From Streptomyces sp. Ncost-T10-10d (GTDB taxonomy: Bacteria > Actinomycetota > Actinomycetes > Streptomycetales > Streptomycetaceae): DNA of 64,000 bases. Positions 26,749-36,877 of the stretch are shown piece by piece; positions within the stretch are counted from its first letter, which is position 1, and each line of letters begins with the position of its first letter. The notes beneath the pieces were generated by a model, which saw only the letters and a program-made list of their open reading frames with translations, had not been told where the DNA came from and ran no database searches. The translations under genes and the position numbers were made by a program. The DNA lies in the NCBI RefSeq assembly GCF_900091955.1, contig NZ_FMDF01000207.1, forward strand, positions 62,001 through 126,000, in the 5' to 3' direction.

Positions 26749-26879
26749 GTTCCCGCACGGCTGCGCATGGGGCCGACCCCCCAGGGTTCCCCTAGGGGAT
26801 GTCACAGCTCGGCCGCAATGGCGGGCAGGTTCCCCAGGCCCTCTCACCGCACTCGAGCGGACCAGGTACGTTCGATGAC

Positions 26880-27836
26880 GTGGCTGGATTCAGGATCGGA
26901 CGCGGCCGGGACAACCGCACCCCGCAGCAAGCGCAACAGCAACCGCGGCAGCAGCCGTACGGCACACAGGCACCACCGCCGTACGCCCAGCAGCCATGGC
27001 CGCCGACGGGAGGCAACGGCGCCCCGCCCCCGTACAACAACGGCGGGCACGGTGGAAACAATGGGCCCGGCGGGCACAACGGCGGCTACGGCAACGGCTA
27101 CAACAGTGGCGGCCACGGCGAGCCGGAGTATTTCGGCGACCCGTACCAGCAGCCCCACCACCCCCACGGGTCCCCCCAGCACGGCGACCCGTACGCCAAC
27201 TCCCCCGGCCACACCCAGGCGTTCAGCATCGGCGAGGACCCCTACGGCGACGGCAACACCTACCGCGCCGGCCAGGCCCCCGCCCAGCCCGCGGGTCCGC
27301 GGTTGCCGTGGAAGGACCTGCTCACCGGCATCGTGCTGCGCCCGGGACCGACGTTCTGGCAGATGCGCGACTACCCGGTCTGGGGCCCGGCGCTCATCGT
27401 CACGTTCCTGTACGGCCTGCTCGCCCTCTTCGGCTTCGACCAGGCCCGGGACGACGCGATCCACGCGACGATCTCCACAGCGGTCCCCTACGTCGTCATC
27501 ACGGGCATCGGCTTCGTCATCGGCGGCCTGGTCCTGGGCGCGGTCACGCATACGCTCGCCCGCCAGCTCGGCGGCGACGGCTCCTGGCAGCCGACCGTGG
27601 GCCTCTCCATGCTGATCATGTCGATCACGGACGCTCCCCGCCTGATATTCGCGCTCTTCCTCGGCGGCGAGAACTCCCTGGTCCAGATCCTCGGCTGGAT
27701 CACCTGGCTGGCCTCGGCCGCGCTCTTCACCTCGATGGTGAGCAAGTCCCACGACCTGCCGTGGCCGAAGGCGCTGGGCGCATCCGCGATCCAGCTGATC
27801 GCGCTGCTGTCGATCATCAAGCTGGGCACGATCTGA
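26880..27836 (+). CDS. Yip1-family membrane protein with Gln/Pro/Gly-rich N-terminus
   Basis: The protein has 318 residues if GTG 26880 (VAGFRIGRGRDNRTPQQ) is the start; an in-frame ATG at 26799 would add 27 residues but sits on top of its purine tract. Residues 1-140 are low-complexity, disordered and rich in Q, P, G, H and N. Residues about 150-318 hold five membrane helices with the Yip1 pattern (KDLLTGIVLRPGPTFWQMRDYP, and the final ALGASAIQLIALLSIIKLGTI). The function in bacteria is unknown. A 19-bp-stem terminator follows. Confidence 0.8.
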   Translation: MAGFRIGRGRDNRTPQQAQQQPRQQPYGTQAPPPYAQQPWPPTGGNGAPPPYNNGGHGGNNGPGGHNGGYGNGYNSGGHGEPEYFGDPYQQPHHPHGSPQHGDPYANSPGHTQAFSIGEDPYGDGNTYRAGQAPAQPAGPRLPWKDLLTGIVLRPGPTFWQMRDYPVWGPALIVTFLYGLLALFGFDQARDDAIHATISTAVPYVVITGIGFVIGGLVLGAVTHTLARQLGGDGSWQPTVGLSMLIMSITDAPRLIFALFLGGENSLVQILGWITWLASAALFTSMVSKSHDLPWPKALGASAIQLIALLSIIKLGTI

Positions 27837-27852
27837 CGGAATCCGACCATCT

Positions 27853-27893
27853 GAGGAAGAGCCCCCGACGCGCCGCGTCGGGGGCTCTTCCTC
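27853..27893. terminator. Terminator after Yip1-family gene
   Basis: A perfect 19-bp stem (27853-27871 with 27875-27893) and a 3-base loop. Confidence 0.9.
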
Positions 27894-28003
27894 ATGCGGG
27901 TGCGACTACGTGCGGCCGAGCCATCTACAACCCGACGGTATGGGGCTTCCAGTACCGCGTCATTCGCCCCTGACCACACACCACCGGCCGCGTACCGTCG
28001 GCT

Positions 28004-28504
28004 CTAGGCGTCGAGAACCTGCCCGCTGCGCCGCACGACGGGCTTTTCCACACTCCACGGGAAGTTGATCCAGCGATCGGTCTTCTTCCACACGTACTCG
28101 CATTTCACGAGCGAATGCGACTTCTCGTAGATGACCGCGCTGCGCACGTCGGCAACATGCTCGATACAGAAATCGCGCACCAGCTTCAGCGTCTTCCCGG
28201 TATCGGCGACGTCGTCGGCGATCAGAACCTTCTTGTCCGAGAAGTCGATGACATTCGGAACGGGCGCCAGCATGACCGGCATCTCCAGGGTCGTACCCAC
28301 CCCGGTATAGAACTCCACGTTCACCAGATGAATGTTCTTGCAGTCCAGCGCATAAGCGAGCCCACCCGCGACGAATACCCCGCCCCGCGCGATGCTCAGC
28401 ACGACATCGGGCTCGAATCCGTCGTCGGCCACGGCCTGCGCCAGCTCACGCACGGCCTGACCGAACCCCTCGTACGTCAGGTTCTCCCGCACATCATCGC
28501 TCAT
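28004..28504 (-). CDS. Purine-type phosphoribosyltransferase
   Basis: The protein has 166 residues. The PRPP-binding loop is VLIADDVADTGKTL (about residues 95-108) and the upstream substrate loop is LSIARGGVFVAG. The family includes hypoxanthine/xanthine phosphoribosyltransferases that salvage bases to nucleotides; the exact base cannot be told. It lies 6 bp downstream of dcd on the same strand, so the two probably form a nucleotide-metabolism operon. Confidence 0.88.
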   Translation of the reverse strand: MSDDVRENLTYEGFGQAVRELAQAVADDGFEPDVVLSIARGGVFVAGGLAYALDCKNIHLVNVEFYTGVGTTLEMPVMLAPVPNVIDFSDKKVLIADDVADTGKTLKLVRDFCIEHVADVRSAVIYEKSHSLVKCEYVWKKTDRWINFPWSVEKPVVRRSGQVLDA

Positions 28505-28510
28505 CCGGCA

Positions 28511-29086
28511 TCACACCTGGGTCCGGTGGAAATTCATGAACGAGCGCGACGCGGTCGGCCCGCGCTGGCCCTGATACCGCGATCCGTACCGCTCGGACCC
28601 GTACGGGAACTCCGAGGGCGAACTCAGCCGGAACATGCACAGCTGCCCGATCTTCATTCCCGGCCACAGCTTTATCGGCAATGTCGCGAGATTCGACAGC
28701 TCCAGGGTCACATGCCCGGAGAAACCGGGGTCGATGAATCCGGCAGTCGAATGCGTCACAAGACCGAGCCGCCCCAGCGAACTCTTGCCCTCCAGCCGCG
28801 ACGCAAGATCGTCGGGCAGCGAGATGACCTCGTACGTCGAAGCGAGCACGAACTCACCGGGGTGCAGGATGAACGCCTCGTCCCCGTCCGGCTCGACCAT
28901 GCGCGTCAGATCGGCCTGCTCGACGGCTGGATCAATATGTGGATAGCGGTGGTTCTCGAACACCCGGAAGTAGCGGTCGAGCCGCACATCGATGCTCGAG
29001 GGCTGCACCATCGACGCGTCGAACGGATCAATGCGTACACGTCCGGCGTCGATCTCGGCCCGGATGTCCTTATCTGAGAGAAGCAC
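28511..29086 (-). CDS. dcd: dCTP deaminase
   Basis: The protein has 191 residues, the normal length. Features: MLLSDKDIRAEIDAG start, QPSSIDVRLD, catalytic region GKSSLGRLGLVTHSTAGFID with the nucleophile-activating Glu in a later strand (GHVTLELSN), and C-terminal GSRYQGQRGPTASR that closes over the triphosphate. It converts dCTP to dUTP for dTTP synthesis. In actinobacteria it may be the bifunctional dCTP deaminase/dUTPase form, which I cannot separate by eye. Confidence 0.95.
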   Translation of the reverse strand: MLLSDKDIRAEIDAGRVRIDPFDASMVQPSSIDVRLDRYFRVFENHRYPHIDPAVEQADLTRMVEPDGDEAFILHPGEFVLASTYEVISLPDDLASRLEGKSSLGRLGLVTHSTAGFIDPGFSGHVTLELSNLATLPIKLWPGMKIGQLCMFRLSSPSEFPYGSERYGSRYQGQRGPTASRSFMNFHRTQV

Positions 29087-29155
29087 GCCCCGAGGATACG
29101 CAGAACGCGCGGGCCCGCCCCAATCCGGGACCGCCCCGCGCGCCTGTCACCGCTC

Positions 29156-29329
29156 CTACCGCTGCTCGAACACCACAGGCACGGCATGCCGAAGCCGCGC
29201 ACAACGAGGACAGCGAATGAGCCGCCCGGGACCGATCCGCCCGGACCCGAGCTGCTGCATCGGGAACGAAGCGGTAGCGAAAACGTGCCCTTCGGCACAG
29301 CGGACGACGGTGCGCTCCATGGAGTCCAT
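29156..29329 (-). CDS. Small zinc-ribbon-like protein
   Basis: The protein has 57 residues from ATG 29329 (GGAAGGG 5-6 bases upstream). VVRCAEGHVFATASFPMQQL and LIRCPRCARLRHAVPV give one C-x3-H and one C-x2-C, a plausible four-ligand zinc site. Small proteins of this type are widespread in Streptomyces; the function is unknown. It lies between dcd and the tRNA-Gly gene. Confidence 0.7.
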   Translation of the reverse strand: MDSMERTVVRCAEGHVFATASFPMQQLGSGRIGPGRLIRCPRCARLRHAVPVVFEQR

Positions 29330-29554
29330 CAAGTCCCTTCCCCAACAAGCCTTGGACGAGAAAGCCACATTAGGGGATGAACAGGACGCCACTCCAGGCG
29401 GCACTCCGACCACCCACGCTACGCCCCCAACTCCCGCCCACGGCAACCGCATCCACCCTCCCCCCACAACCGAAAAGGCCCCACGGCTCAAACGCCGGGG
29501 ACCTGGGATGGGGTACAGTATGGCCGGTGCGGAGCTGATCAAACAGCTCACTTC

Positions 29555-29628
29555 GCGGGTGTAGTTTAATGGTAGAACATGAGCTTCCCAAGCTCAGAGC
29601 GCGAGTTCGATTCTCGTCACCCGCTCCA
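29555..29628 (+). tRNA. tRNA-Gly (anticodon CCC), integration target
   Basis: A full cloverleaf: acceptor 29555-29561 with 29618-29624, D arm, anticodon stem TGAGC/GCTCA with loop TTCCCAA (anticodon CCC), T arm GCGAG/CTCGT with TTCGATT, discriminator T and encoded CCA (29626-29628). The 3' half is duplicated three times downstream (33705, 37429, 42199). This is the pattern left by integration of elements whose attachment site is the tRNA 3' end. Confidence 0.97.
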
Positions 29629-29630
29629 TG

Positions 29631-29663
29631 AACAAGGCCCTGGTCGGAGACCAGGGCCTTGTT
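29631..29663 (+). terminator. Terminator of tRNA-Gly
   Basis: A perfect 15-bp stem (29631-29645 with 29649-29663), 3-base loop, followed by a T-rich run. Related hairpins accompany each downstream tRNA fragment. Confidence 0.9.
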
Positions 29664-30059
29664 TGTTGTCTAGACCATTTTTAGTGCTCGTGCCATTCGC
29701 GTGCCATAACGACCCTTCCCATCTGCATCAATAGTGGATCCCTCACCCCTGAGGGCGAGCGCTCCACTACCGGGTCCCGCATCGTGAGATCACTTTCGGT
29801 TTCCCAACTGGCTCATGAGTTGGCGTGGACAAGCAAGAGGGTGCAGGACCTGCTGGGCGTTCAGGAACAGAGGCCGGTTCTCCGGCTGGTCCAGTAGCAG
29901 CGCCGCTCGACCCGAGGAGCCGCGGGCACGGTTCGTTTCCCGATACTGCGCCAAGAGCTTCCGGCATCAAGTCGGCGCCAACCAGTAGCACGTAGGGACG
30001 CCATCAGGGCCTGCTCATCTCAGAGTCGGCCCTGATGGCGTGTTGACGTACTCGAAGGC
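29664..30059. other. Proximal end of first island: arm-like repeats and short relic
   Basis: GTGCCA direct repeats occur at 29690 and 29701, like integrase arm-type sites. A 37-codon frame around 29780-29892 (VRSLSVSQLAHELAWTSKRV) looks like a helix-turn-helix fragment but is too short to call. A 13-bp-stem hairpin at 29998-30041 ends the NUDIX gene. Confidence 0.5.
29998..30041 (-). terminator. Terminator of NUDIX gene
   Basis: 13-bp perfect stem (29998-30010 with 30029-30041), 18-base loop, 18 bases past the NUDIX stop. Confidence 0.65.
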
Positions 30060-30497
30060 TCAGAGCGATGCCTCGACTCCGAGGTTTCCGGCACTGATGG
30101 CTCCCCGCAGGACGTGGGCGATCTCCTCGGGCTTGAGGTCGATGTCGTCGAGCCCCTCCATGGTCAGCGGAATCTCCTCCAGTGCGTATTCGCCGCGGCC
30201 TTCGGCGCTGAACTCGGGGCCGGTGCGGTCGTCGAAGGACCAGGTTGCGATGCGGGCGAGGTAGAAGAGCTGACGCTCGTCGTCGGACTCCATCGTGTGG
30301 AGGAGGCGGACGATGTCGGCCTTACCCGCGATCTCCTCGTGGATCTCCCGGTGGAGGGCGGCCTCCCTGGACTCGTCACTGGGTTCGACGCCGCCGCCGG
30401 GCAGGACCCAGTACTCGGGAATGCCGGGCCTGGTGCGGCGGATGACCAGCATCGTGCCGTCGGCGGTGACGAGGACGGCACGGACTCGTTCGTTCAT
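30060..30497 (-). CDS. NUDIX hydrolase
   Basis: The protein has 145 residues; ATG 30497 (MNERVRAVLVTADGTML). The Nudix box GGGVEPSDESREAALHREIH plus EEI is complete (G-x5-E-x7-R-E-x2-E-E form). Such enzymes hydrolyse nucleoside diphosphates linked to other moieties; the substrate is unknown. It is one of the few intact genes in the first tRNA-Gly island and may be co-transcribed with the broken SDR and kinase genes upstream. Confidence 0.88.
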   Translation of the reverse strand: MNERVRAVLVTADGTMLVIRRTRPGIPEYWVLPGGGVEPSDESREAALHREIHEEIAGKADIVRLLHTMESDDERQLFYLARIATWSFDDRTGPEFSAEGRGEYALEEIPLTMEGLDDIDLKPEEIAHVLRGAISAGNLGVEASL

Positions 30498-30526
30498 TTC
30501 GATTTTCTCCTTGCTTGTTGACGGTC

Positions 30527-31317
30527 TCAGTGCAGCAGCCAGCCGCCGTCGACGTGGACGGATTGTCCCGTGATGAACGAGGCGGAGGGGCCCACGAGGA
30601 ACGCCACCAGAGCTGCGACGTCCTCGGGGCGGCCACGGCGCGGGACGCACTGGCGCTTGATCTGGTCCTCCGGCCGCGCACGGTGCTGGGCGGGGAGGGT
30701 GTTCTCGGCCTCGACTTGGATGGCCCCGGGCATGACGGTGTTGACACAGATCCCGTACGGGCCCAGTTCGCGGGCGAGGGAGCGAGTGAGACCGAGCAGT
30801 CCGGCCTTCGCGGTGCTGTACGCGACGAGGTTCGTCCGACCGGCGCGGGCGTTGACGCTGCCGATGTTCACGATCCGGCCCCAGCGGCGTTCGACCATGC
30901 CGGGGTGATCGCGTGGCAGGTGCGGTAGTGGGCGGTGAGGTTCACGTCGAGGGAGTAGTTCCAGGCGGTCTCGTCGGTGTCCTGCCAGGCGACGCGGGGG
31001 TAGGCGCCGGCGTTGTTCACCAGGATGTCGACGGGTCCGATCTCGCCGCGGACGAGGTCGGCCATGGTCTGGACGGTGCCCGGATCGGTCAGATCGGCGT
31101 TCACCGCGATTCCGGGGCTGCCTGCGCGCTCGAAGGCGGCGAGCAGGGCGTGGGCGTCGTGGTCCTGGCCGAGGTGGTTGACCGCGACGGTCGCTCCGGC
31201 GGCGGCGAGCGCCCGCCCGATCTCCGCGCCGATTCCGGTGGCCCCGCCAGTGACGAGGGCGTTGCGGCCCTGGAGCGGCCGGGTCTGGAGAGGGGTCTCA
31301 AGCAGGGGCAGGGACAT
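30527..31317 (-). pseudogene. Short-chain dehydrogenase/reductase, frameshifted
   Basis: The N-terminal part (start 31317) has the Rossmann motif TGGATGIG and NNAG. The C-terminal part, in another frame, has the active-site Ser region (IVNIGSVNARAG), YSTAK and the C-terminal HVDGG. The frames meet near 30898, where restoring one base would give ..ITPGMVERRWGRIVN... Whether this is a true mutation or a sequencing error cannot be decided here. The start overlaps the kinase remnant's stop. Confidence 0.8.
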
Positions 31318-32095
31318 TGCTGCTCCGTTCACCAGGATGGGGGTGAGGTGCCGGTGCGGTGGAGAAGAAGGTGTCGAGCGTCGTGAGCGGGTCCTGACTC
31401 TCGGTGAGCTTGATCAGGACGAGCAGGAAGTCGTGTCCGGTCAGCCGGGAGGGCGGGATGACGCCGAGGATGCGCAGGGCAAGGAACGCGCGGATCTCCT
31501 CCAGGCCGCTGCCGTTCTCCCCGCGAAGGCCATCCAGGGCGCTGGAGATGGCCGCAGTGCGGCCGGGGCCGGTGTTCCAGGAGTACCGGACGTCGATGTG
31601 CCGACTGCTCGGGTGCAGTTCCAGGTGCTCGATGCGCGGGCGGGACCGTGGCGGCAGGGCGAGGCGGAGGGTGCGGGCGTACACGTCGGGCTGGTAGCGG
31701 GGGACGAGCCAGCCGCCCAGAGCCATCAGGTACCAGAGCAGGTTGGCGGCCTCGCCCGCGACGGTGTTGCGCCCGGCGAACTCGAAGTCGAGCCAGCACA
31801 GCGGGTCGGCGATGTTGGGTTCCGTGGGGTCGCCCTGAGTCAGGCCAGCGAGTCGGCGGCGGTCGGGAGCCAGGGTGTGGCGGAGGCTGTCGATGGTCTC
31901 GGCGACGTTCACCGTCAGTTGCCTGCCGTTGACGGTGAGGGTGAAGTCGGCCAACTCCCGGAGGGTGAGGGTCGTATCGGTTTGGGGTAGCGCGAGCGGC
32001 AGGTCACGGCGCAGGTACCAGCGGTCCAGCCGACCACCGGGGCGGATGCGGTCGAGGTAGAGGTCCGGAACGCACTCGGCCAGCGGCACGCAATT
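31298..32095 (-). pseudogene. 5'-truncated phosphotransferase (APH/kinase-like) gene
   Basis: About 265 codons of the C-terminal part of an aminoglycoside-phosphotransferase-like kinase. The catalytic loop reads GLTQGDPTEPNI followed by WLDFEFAG, and helical C-terminal segments follow. Upstream of about 32095 the open frame continues, but it is only the antisense of the FtsX permease gene. The N-lobe is therefore missing and the gene was cut at this junction. Confidence 0.7.
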
Positions 32096-33542
32096 GCCAG
32101 TGGGCATCGGCGTCACCGTCCTCGCCGCCTGGCTGCCCTCCCGCCGGGCCGCCCGGACCGCGCCCGTCGAGGCGATGCGTACGGCCGAACAGCCGCCCGC
32201 CGCCCAGCGGTTCCGGCTGCGCGGCGCGATCGGCCTCGGCCTTCTCGCGCTCGGCGTCACCTGGCTCGTCTCGCTCAGCGACGCACAGGACGCCTCCGAG
32301 GAGAACCTGCGGAACGCGATGATCGGTTGCGGTCTGCTCGTCGCCGCCCTGATCGCGCTCGCCCCGCTGCTCGCGTCGCCGGTGATCCGGCTGACCGGAC
32401 GGCTGACCGGCCGTCTCGGCGTCACCGGCCGTCTCGCCCGCGAGAACGCCCTGCGCGACCCGCGCCGCACCGCCGCCACCGCCGCCACCCTGCTTCTCAG
32501 CACCGGCCTCGTCACCGGGCTCGCCGTCATCGGGAACTCCACCGGCCAGGCCCTCGACCGCCAGGCGGCGGCCGGTCTCGGCGCGGACTACGTCGTCAGC
32601 ACCCGCTCCACCATGACGGGCATCGACCCCGGCGCCGTACGACGGCTGGCCGGCACCAGCGGGGTGCGTACCACCACGGCGATCACCGACTCCACCCTGT
32701 TCACCGGCACCGGCGTAAGGGAGATCTCCGGCGTCGACCCCGCCACCGTGCGCGACACCATGAAGCTCGACTTCGTCTCCGGCTCCATCGAGGACCTGGC
32801 ACCCGGCCGGATCGCCCTCTCCAGCACCCTCGCACGGGAGCACGGAGTGACCACCGGCGGACTGCTCAACGCCCGCCTCGGACGCGAGGACGAGTTCACG
32901 AAGTACGAGATCGTGGGCGTCTACAAGGACAACCCGGTCGCCCGCGATGTGCTCGGCGCCCGCGCCGAGGTCGCGCGGAGCAGCTTCCTGCCCGGCTCGG
33001 TCCAGCGTGTCCTGCTGCGCACCGACGGCACAGGGACGAAGGCGCTGGAGACCCGGCTGCGCACCGCCGTGGACAACAACCCGCTGCTGAAGGTGGAGGA
33101 CCGGGACCAGCTCGTCCGCGAGGCCGCGGGCACCATGGGCGACCTGCTGAACGTGATGTACGGGATGCTCGGCATCGGCGTCGTCATCAGCGCGCTCGGC
33201 ATCGTGAACACCCTCGCCATGTCGGTCGCCGAACGCACCCGGGAGATCGGCGCGCTGCGGGCACTCGGCATGGACCGCTCCGGCGTCCGCCGCGTGATCC
33301 GCCTGGAAGCGCTGACGGTGGCGGGCTTCGGCACCCTCCTCGGCCTGGCGGGCGGCCTGTTCGGCGCGTGGGCGGTCGGCTCCCTCGCCAACGGCGCGAT
33401 GGACGAGTACTCCCTGGCCCTGCCCTGGGGAACGCTCCTTCTCGTCTGCCTGCTCTCCCTCGCCATCGGCACCCTCGCCGCCGCCGTCCCGGCCCGCCGG
33501 GCAGCGGCGCTGAGCCCACTGGAGGCGGCCGCGGACGTCTGA
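32094..33542 (+). pseudogene. 5'-truncated FtsX-type ABC transporter permease
   Basis: 482 codons. It begins inside the first FtsX domain (VGIGVTVLAAWLPSRRAART), then has a membrane helix, a periplasmic MacB-like domain (about 130-330) and the complete second FtsX domain (LLNVMYGMLGIGVVISALGI to PARRAAALSPLEAA). Family members have about 850 residues, so the first half is missing, and no ATPase partner gene is present. Its broken start abuts the broken start of the divergent kinase remnant. Confidence 0.8.
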
Positions 33543-33573
33543 CGGGACCCGACGGCGGTCTTCCGGCGATCTG

Positions 33574-33620
33574 CCGTGCCACAACGTGCCAGTAGGGGCG
33601 GTCAACAGCGGTGAACAAGG
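33574..33620. repeat. Integrase arm-site-like repeats, second boundary
   Basis: GTGCC at 33576 and 33586 followed by a GCGGTCAACAGCGGT stretch. The same order of short motifs recurs at 37300 and 42071 before the other tRNA fragments. Confidence 0.6.
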
Positions 33621-33704
33621 GGGACGTCACGAGCGCGGGAGCGACGCCGGAAACTAACGTTTCCCCTGTTCAGCGTGCATACGTGGGCTCAAGTGCCGGG
33701 TGAT

Positions 33705-33779
33705 TCCCAAACTCAGAGCGCGAGTTCGACTCTCGTCACCCGCTCCACGGCGAAGGCCCAGGTCAATGACCTGGGCCTG
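33705..33779 (+). repeat. att-like copy of tRNA-Gly 3' half plus terminator
   Basis: 44 bases (33705-33748) match the tRNA 3' end with 2 differences. They are followed by a 12-bp-stem hairpin (33755-33779) akin to the tRNA terminator. No 5' tRNA half is present, so it is an attachment-site duplicate, not a tRNA gene. It closes the first island. Confidence 0.9.
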
Positions 33780-34227
33780 ATTTCGTGTCCGCGAATTGCT
33801 GGAGCGGGCGAGTGGAGCGATCCGGCTGATGCAGGCCTCCCGCATCAGCCCGAGCTCATCGGCGGGCGCCTGGAACTCGGGCTCGCCCTCACCCGGGACC
33901 GCCACCCCGGCTATGACGAGCCCCTCGACTTCCCCGCTTGCTGCTGCTTGAGAACTACGCGAGCCGCATAGGCACAGCCCACGGTGAGCGTGACGAGCAA
34001 GCGCGGCGCCCCCATAACGGCCCCCTGTCGAACATCGCCGGGCGTGCAGGGAGAAGCACGGCACGGACATCGATCGTGGCTCGGAACATGGGGATGGTGA
34101 CTCCACAGTGCCATGCGCCTTCCCCGACCGGACTACGGGCAGCGAATCCGCGCACTACGCTCTTGGTGGGGAGACGTCAAAGGTGGCGAGGCCGCCGAGC
34201 AAGACGTTCAATCGAGGGGGCCGCTCC
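33780..34227. other. Region without convincing gene
   Basis: About 450 bases at the start of the second island. Short frames on both strands have no recognisable domain. Confidence 0.5.
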
Positions 34228-36821
34228 TTGCGTGCGCAAGAGATCACCTTTTTGAAGCTCGTTCAGGGGGAGAAGCAGTTCCAGGTACCTCTCTACCAAC
34301 GGACCTACAGTTGGACGCGGAAGCAGTTGGAACGGCTGTGGGACGACCTGATCGATCTGGTCGAGCAGCAGCTCGAAGGGGGCAGTCCCCCCTCGCACTT
34401 CCTCGGCTCCGTCGTTCTGGCCCCAGGCCAGTTGCAGGCCGGAGGAGTGCAACGCTGGCTCGTCGTGGACGGGCAGCAGCGGATCACAACGATCATGCTG
34501 GCGTTCACCGCGTTGCGCGACCACATCAGGGATTCGGTGGCTGAGAGTTCCGCGCGAACGGCCGACCGTATCCACCGCCAGTACCTCGTCAACGAGTTCC
34601 TGGAAAGCGATGAGCACTTCCGGCTGCTCCCCACCCAGGCCGACCGGGCGTCCTACGGAGCCTGCGTCTCCAACAGTCCTCGTTCAGGCGGCGCCGACAA
34701 CATCGGGGCCTCCTACCGTTTCTTCCGCGGCGTGCTGGCGAGCGGACAGGAGCAACACGGCGCGGAGTGGACGACCGCGGTGGAGATAGCCCTACGGGAT
34801 CTGCTCTCCATCGTGGAGATCACCGCCGAGCGCGGTGACAACGTGTACCGGATCTTCGAATCGATCAACAACACCGGCGTCGGCCTGAGCCAGAGCGACC
34901 TGCTCCGGAACTACGTGTTCATGCTGCTCCCGGGCCGGGGGAGCGTGTGTACGAGCAGCTGTGGCTGCCCATGCAGCAGCAATTGGGGCCCAAGAATCTG
35001 GAACTCCTCGTCTGGCTCGACCTCGTCGTACGCGGCGAGAGCAAGACGAAGCAGACCGACATCTACCGCGTCCAGCAGCAGCGGCTCGAGCCGCTGGCAG
35101 GGAACGAGGAGGCGCTGGAGAAGGAAATCGGCGAGCTCGCCCGGCGCGCCGAGCTGCTGCGGCGGATCCTCGATCCCGCCCTGGAGCCGCATGACGAGCT
35201 GCGCCAGCAGCTTCGCCACCTTGCCCGCTGGGGCGGACGCATCCATTATCCGATCGCGCTCCACCTGCTCGATCTCGTGGACGCCGGGCGCGCCCAGGCC
35301 GACGAGGCGGCCAGGGCCCTCGGATACGTAGAAGGATTCCTCGTCCGCCGCATGCTGTGCCAGGCCAGCACCCAGAGCCTGAACCGGCTCTTCATGTCGA
35401 TGCCGGGTGACATGGAGACCGACCGGCCGGCCGCGGAGGCGGTGCAACGCTACCTCTCGGGCCGACGCCGCGGCTGGCCCACTGACGCTGAGGTAGCCGA
35501 CGGGATCCGCAGCAAGCCGTTCTACTGGAACGGGCAGGCACCGCAACGCGCGTACATCCTGGAGCGGCTGGAGGAGAGTTACGGATCGGCGGAGCCCGTG
35601 GACTTCAAGCGGGCCAAGCTCACGGTGGAGCACGTGCTGCCACAGCGGCCGGCCCAGGCATGGATCGACGTCCTCGCCGAGGATTCAGATGACGGCCAGA
35701 CCCCTCAAGAACTGCACGACCTGTTGGTCCACACCTTGGGAAACCTGACGCTCTCGGCCGAGAACACAAAACTCTCCAACCACCCCTTCCAGCGGAAGCA
35801 ACAGATTCTGGAAGCAAGTTCGCTCCGGATGAACCAGGAGATCGCCGGGACGCGCCGGTGGGGCCGCAAAGAGATCCTGGACCGTGCCGACAACCTGGCC
35901 ACGCGTGCCGTCTCCCTGTGGCCCGGCCCGGAGGGGGAGCAACGCGCAGACAGCGAGGAGTGGACGGGATGGGCCGATCTGCGCGCCGCGCTGATCGCCA
36001 TGCCCACCGGCACCTGGACCACTTACGGGGACATTGCCGAACTGATCGGCAGCCATCCTGTCCCGGTCGGCAACTTTCTCGCCACGAAGGCCGGCGTGCA
36101 CGGGGCCTACCGGGTCCTGACCGCCGCCGGACGGGTCTCCGCGTCATTCCGCTGGCCGAACGACGAATACGGCGGCAACCCTCTCACGCTTCTGCACGCA
36201 GAAGGGGTGCCGTTCGACTCCAGCGGGAAGGCGCGCAGTTCCCATCGCCTGACCGCGGAGGACCTCGCATCGCTCCTGGGCAAAGAGGTGCCCGAGATCG
36301 GAACGTCGAGCGGCTCCTCCGATCAGGTGACCACAGGCAGAACGTTCGACGCTCGTGCCGCGCGCTTCACCGAACTGCTGCGGGCGAATCGGCCGGACGC
36401 CGCCGACGCCATCCTCACCTTCCTCCAGTCATGGAAAGGGATCGCTCCCGGCTGCCATCTCGACTACGGCAAGGCGACCGAGACCAGCTGCTTCCTGATG
36501 CTGCGCAAGGAGTCCGCGTCCCGCGCCGCCGCCATCTGGCCATTCACCCTCTACCCCGTATTCGGCACAGTCGAGGTTGTCTTCCAGTACATGCGCTCCA
36601 GGCCGCCTTTCGACGACAGCGGACTGCGTCAGGAATTCATGTCCCGTCTGAATGGCGTCCCAGGAATCGAACTGGCGGAGGCGAAGCTCGAACTGCGCCC
36701 GTCGTTCCCTCTCGAGGTGTTGGCGAACCGTTCCGAGGAGATCGTCAGAATCATGTCCTGGTTCGTCCAGCAGGTCGTGGCGCACGAACCATCGGACGAG
36801 CAGGGGCAAGTCTCCTTCTGA
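34228..36821 (+). pseudogene. GmrSD-type (DUF262-DUF1524) endonuclease fused to alkyltransferase-like domain, frameshifted
   Basis: The TTG start at 34228 has GAGGGGG 7-8 bases upstream and gives a family-like N-terminus (RAQEITFLKLVQGEKQFQVP). DUF262 motif: VVDGQQRITTIML. The frame breaks at a run of five G (34937-34941); a sixth G would restore the protein at VYEQLWLPMQQQL. The next frame has the DUF1524 HNH-like motifs (VEHVLPQ, TLGNLTL, N-x-KLSNHPF), then an MGMT/Atl1-like domain (TGTWTTYGDIAELIG) without the catalytic PCHRV, and a C-terminal domain of unknown kind. GmrSD enzymes cut modified phage DNA. The gene is off as read, unless the G-tract varies. Confidence 0.85.
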
Positions 36822-36877
36822 CCCCACACAACTGACCACCGTGTGACGACCGGTAGCGGGGCTGCGCCATCACCTCA

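Noticed and set aside
24337..26847. Long open frame antisense to the Fe-S oxidoreductase gene
   Set aside because: Same composition effect; the plus-strand protein has two 4Fe-4S motifs, membrane helices and CCG domains.
31298..32542. A 414-residue protein covering the kinase remnant
   Set aside because: The first 150 codons are the antisense of the FtsX permease gene; only the part up to about 32095 is a real remnant.
33705..33748. Additional tRNA-Gly genes at 33705, 37429 and 42199
   Set aside because: Only the 3' half is present; the acceptor 5' strand, D arm and a full anticodon stem are missing, so these are att copies.
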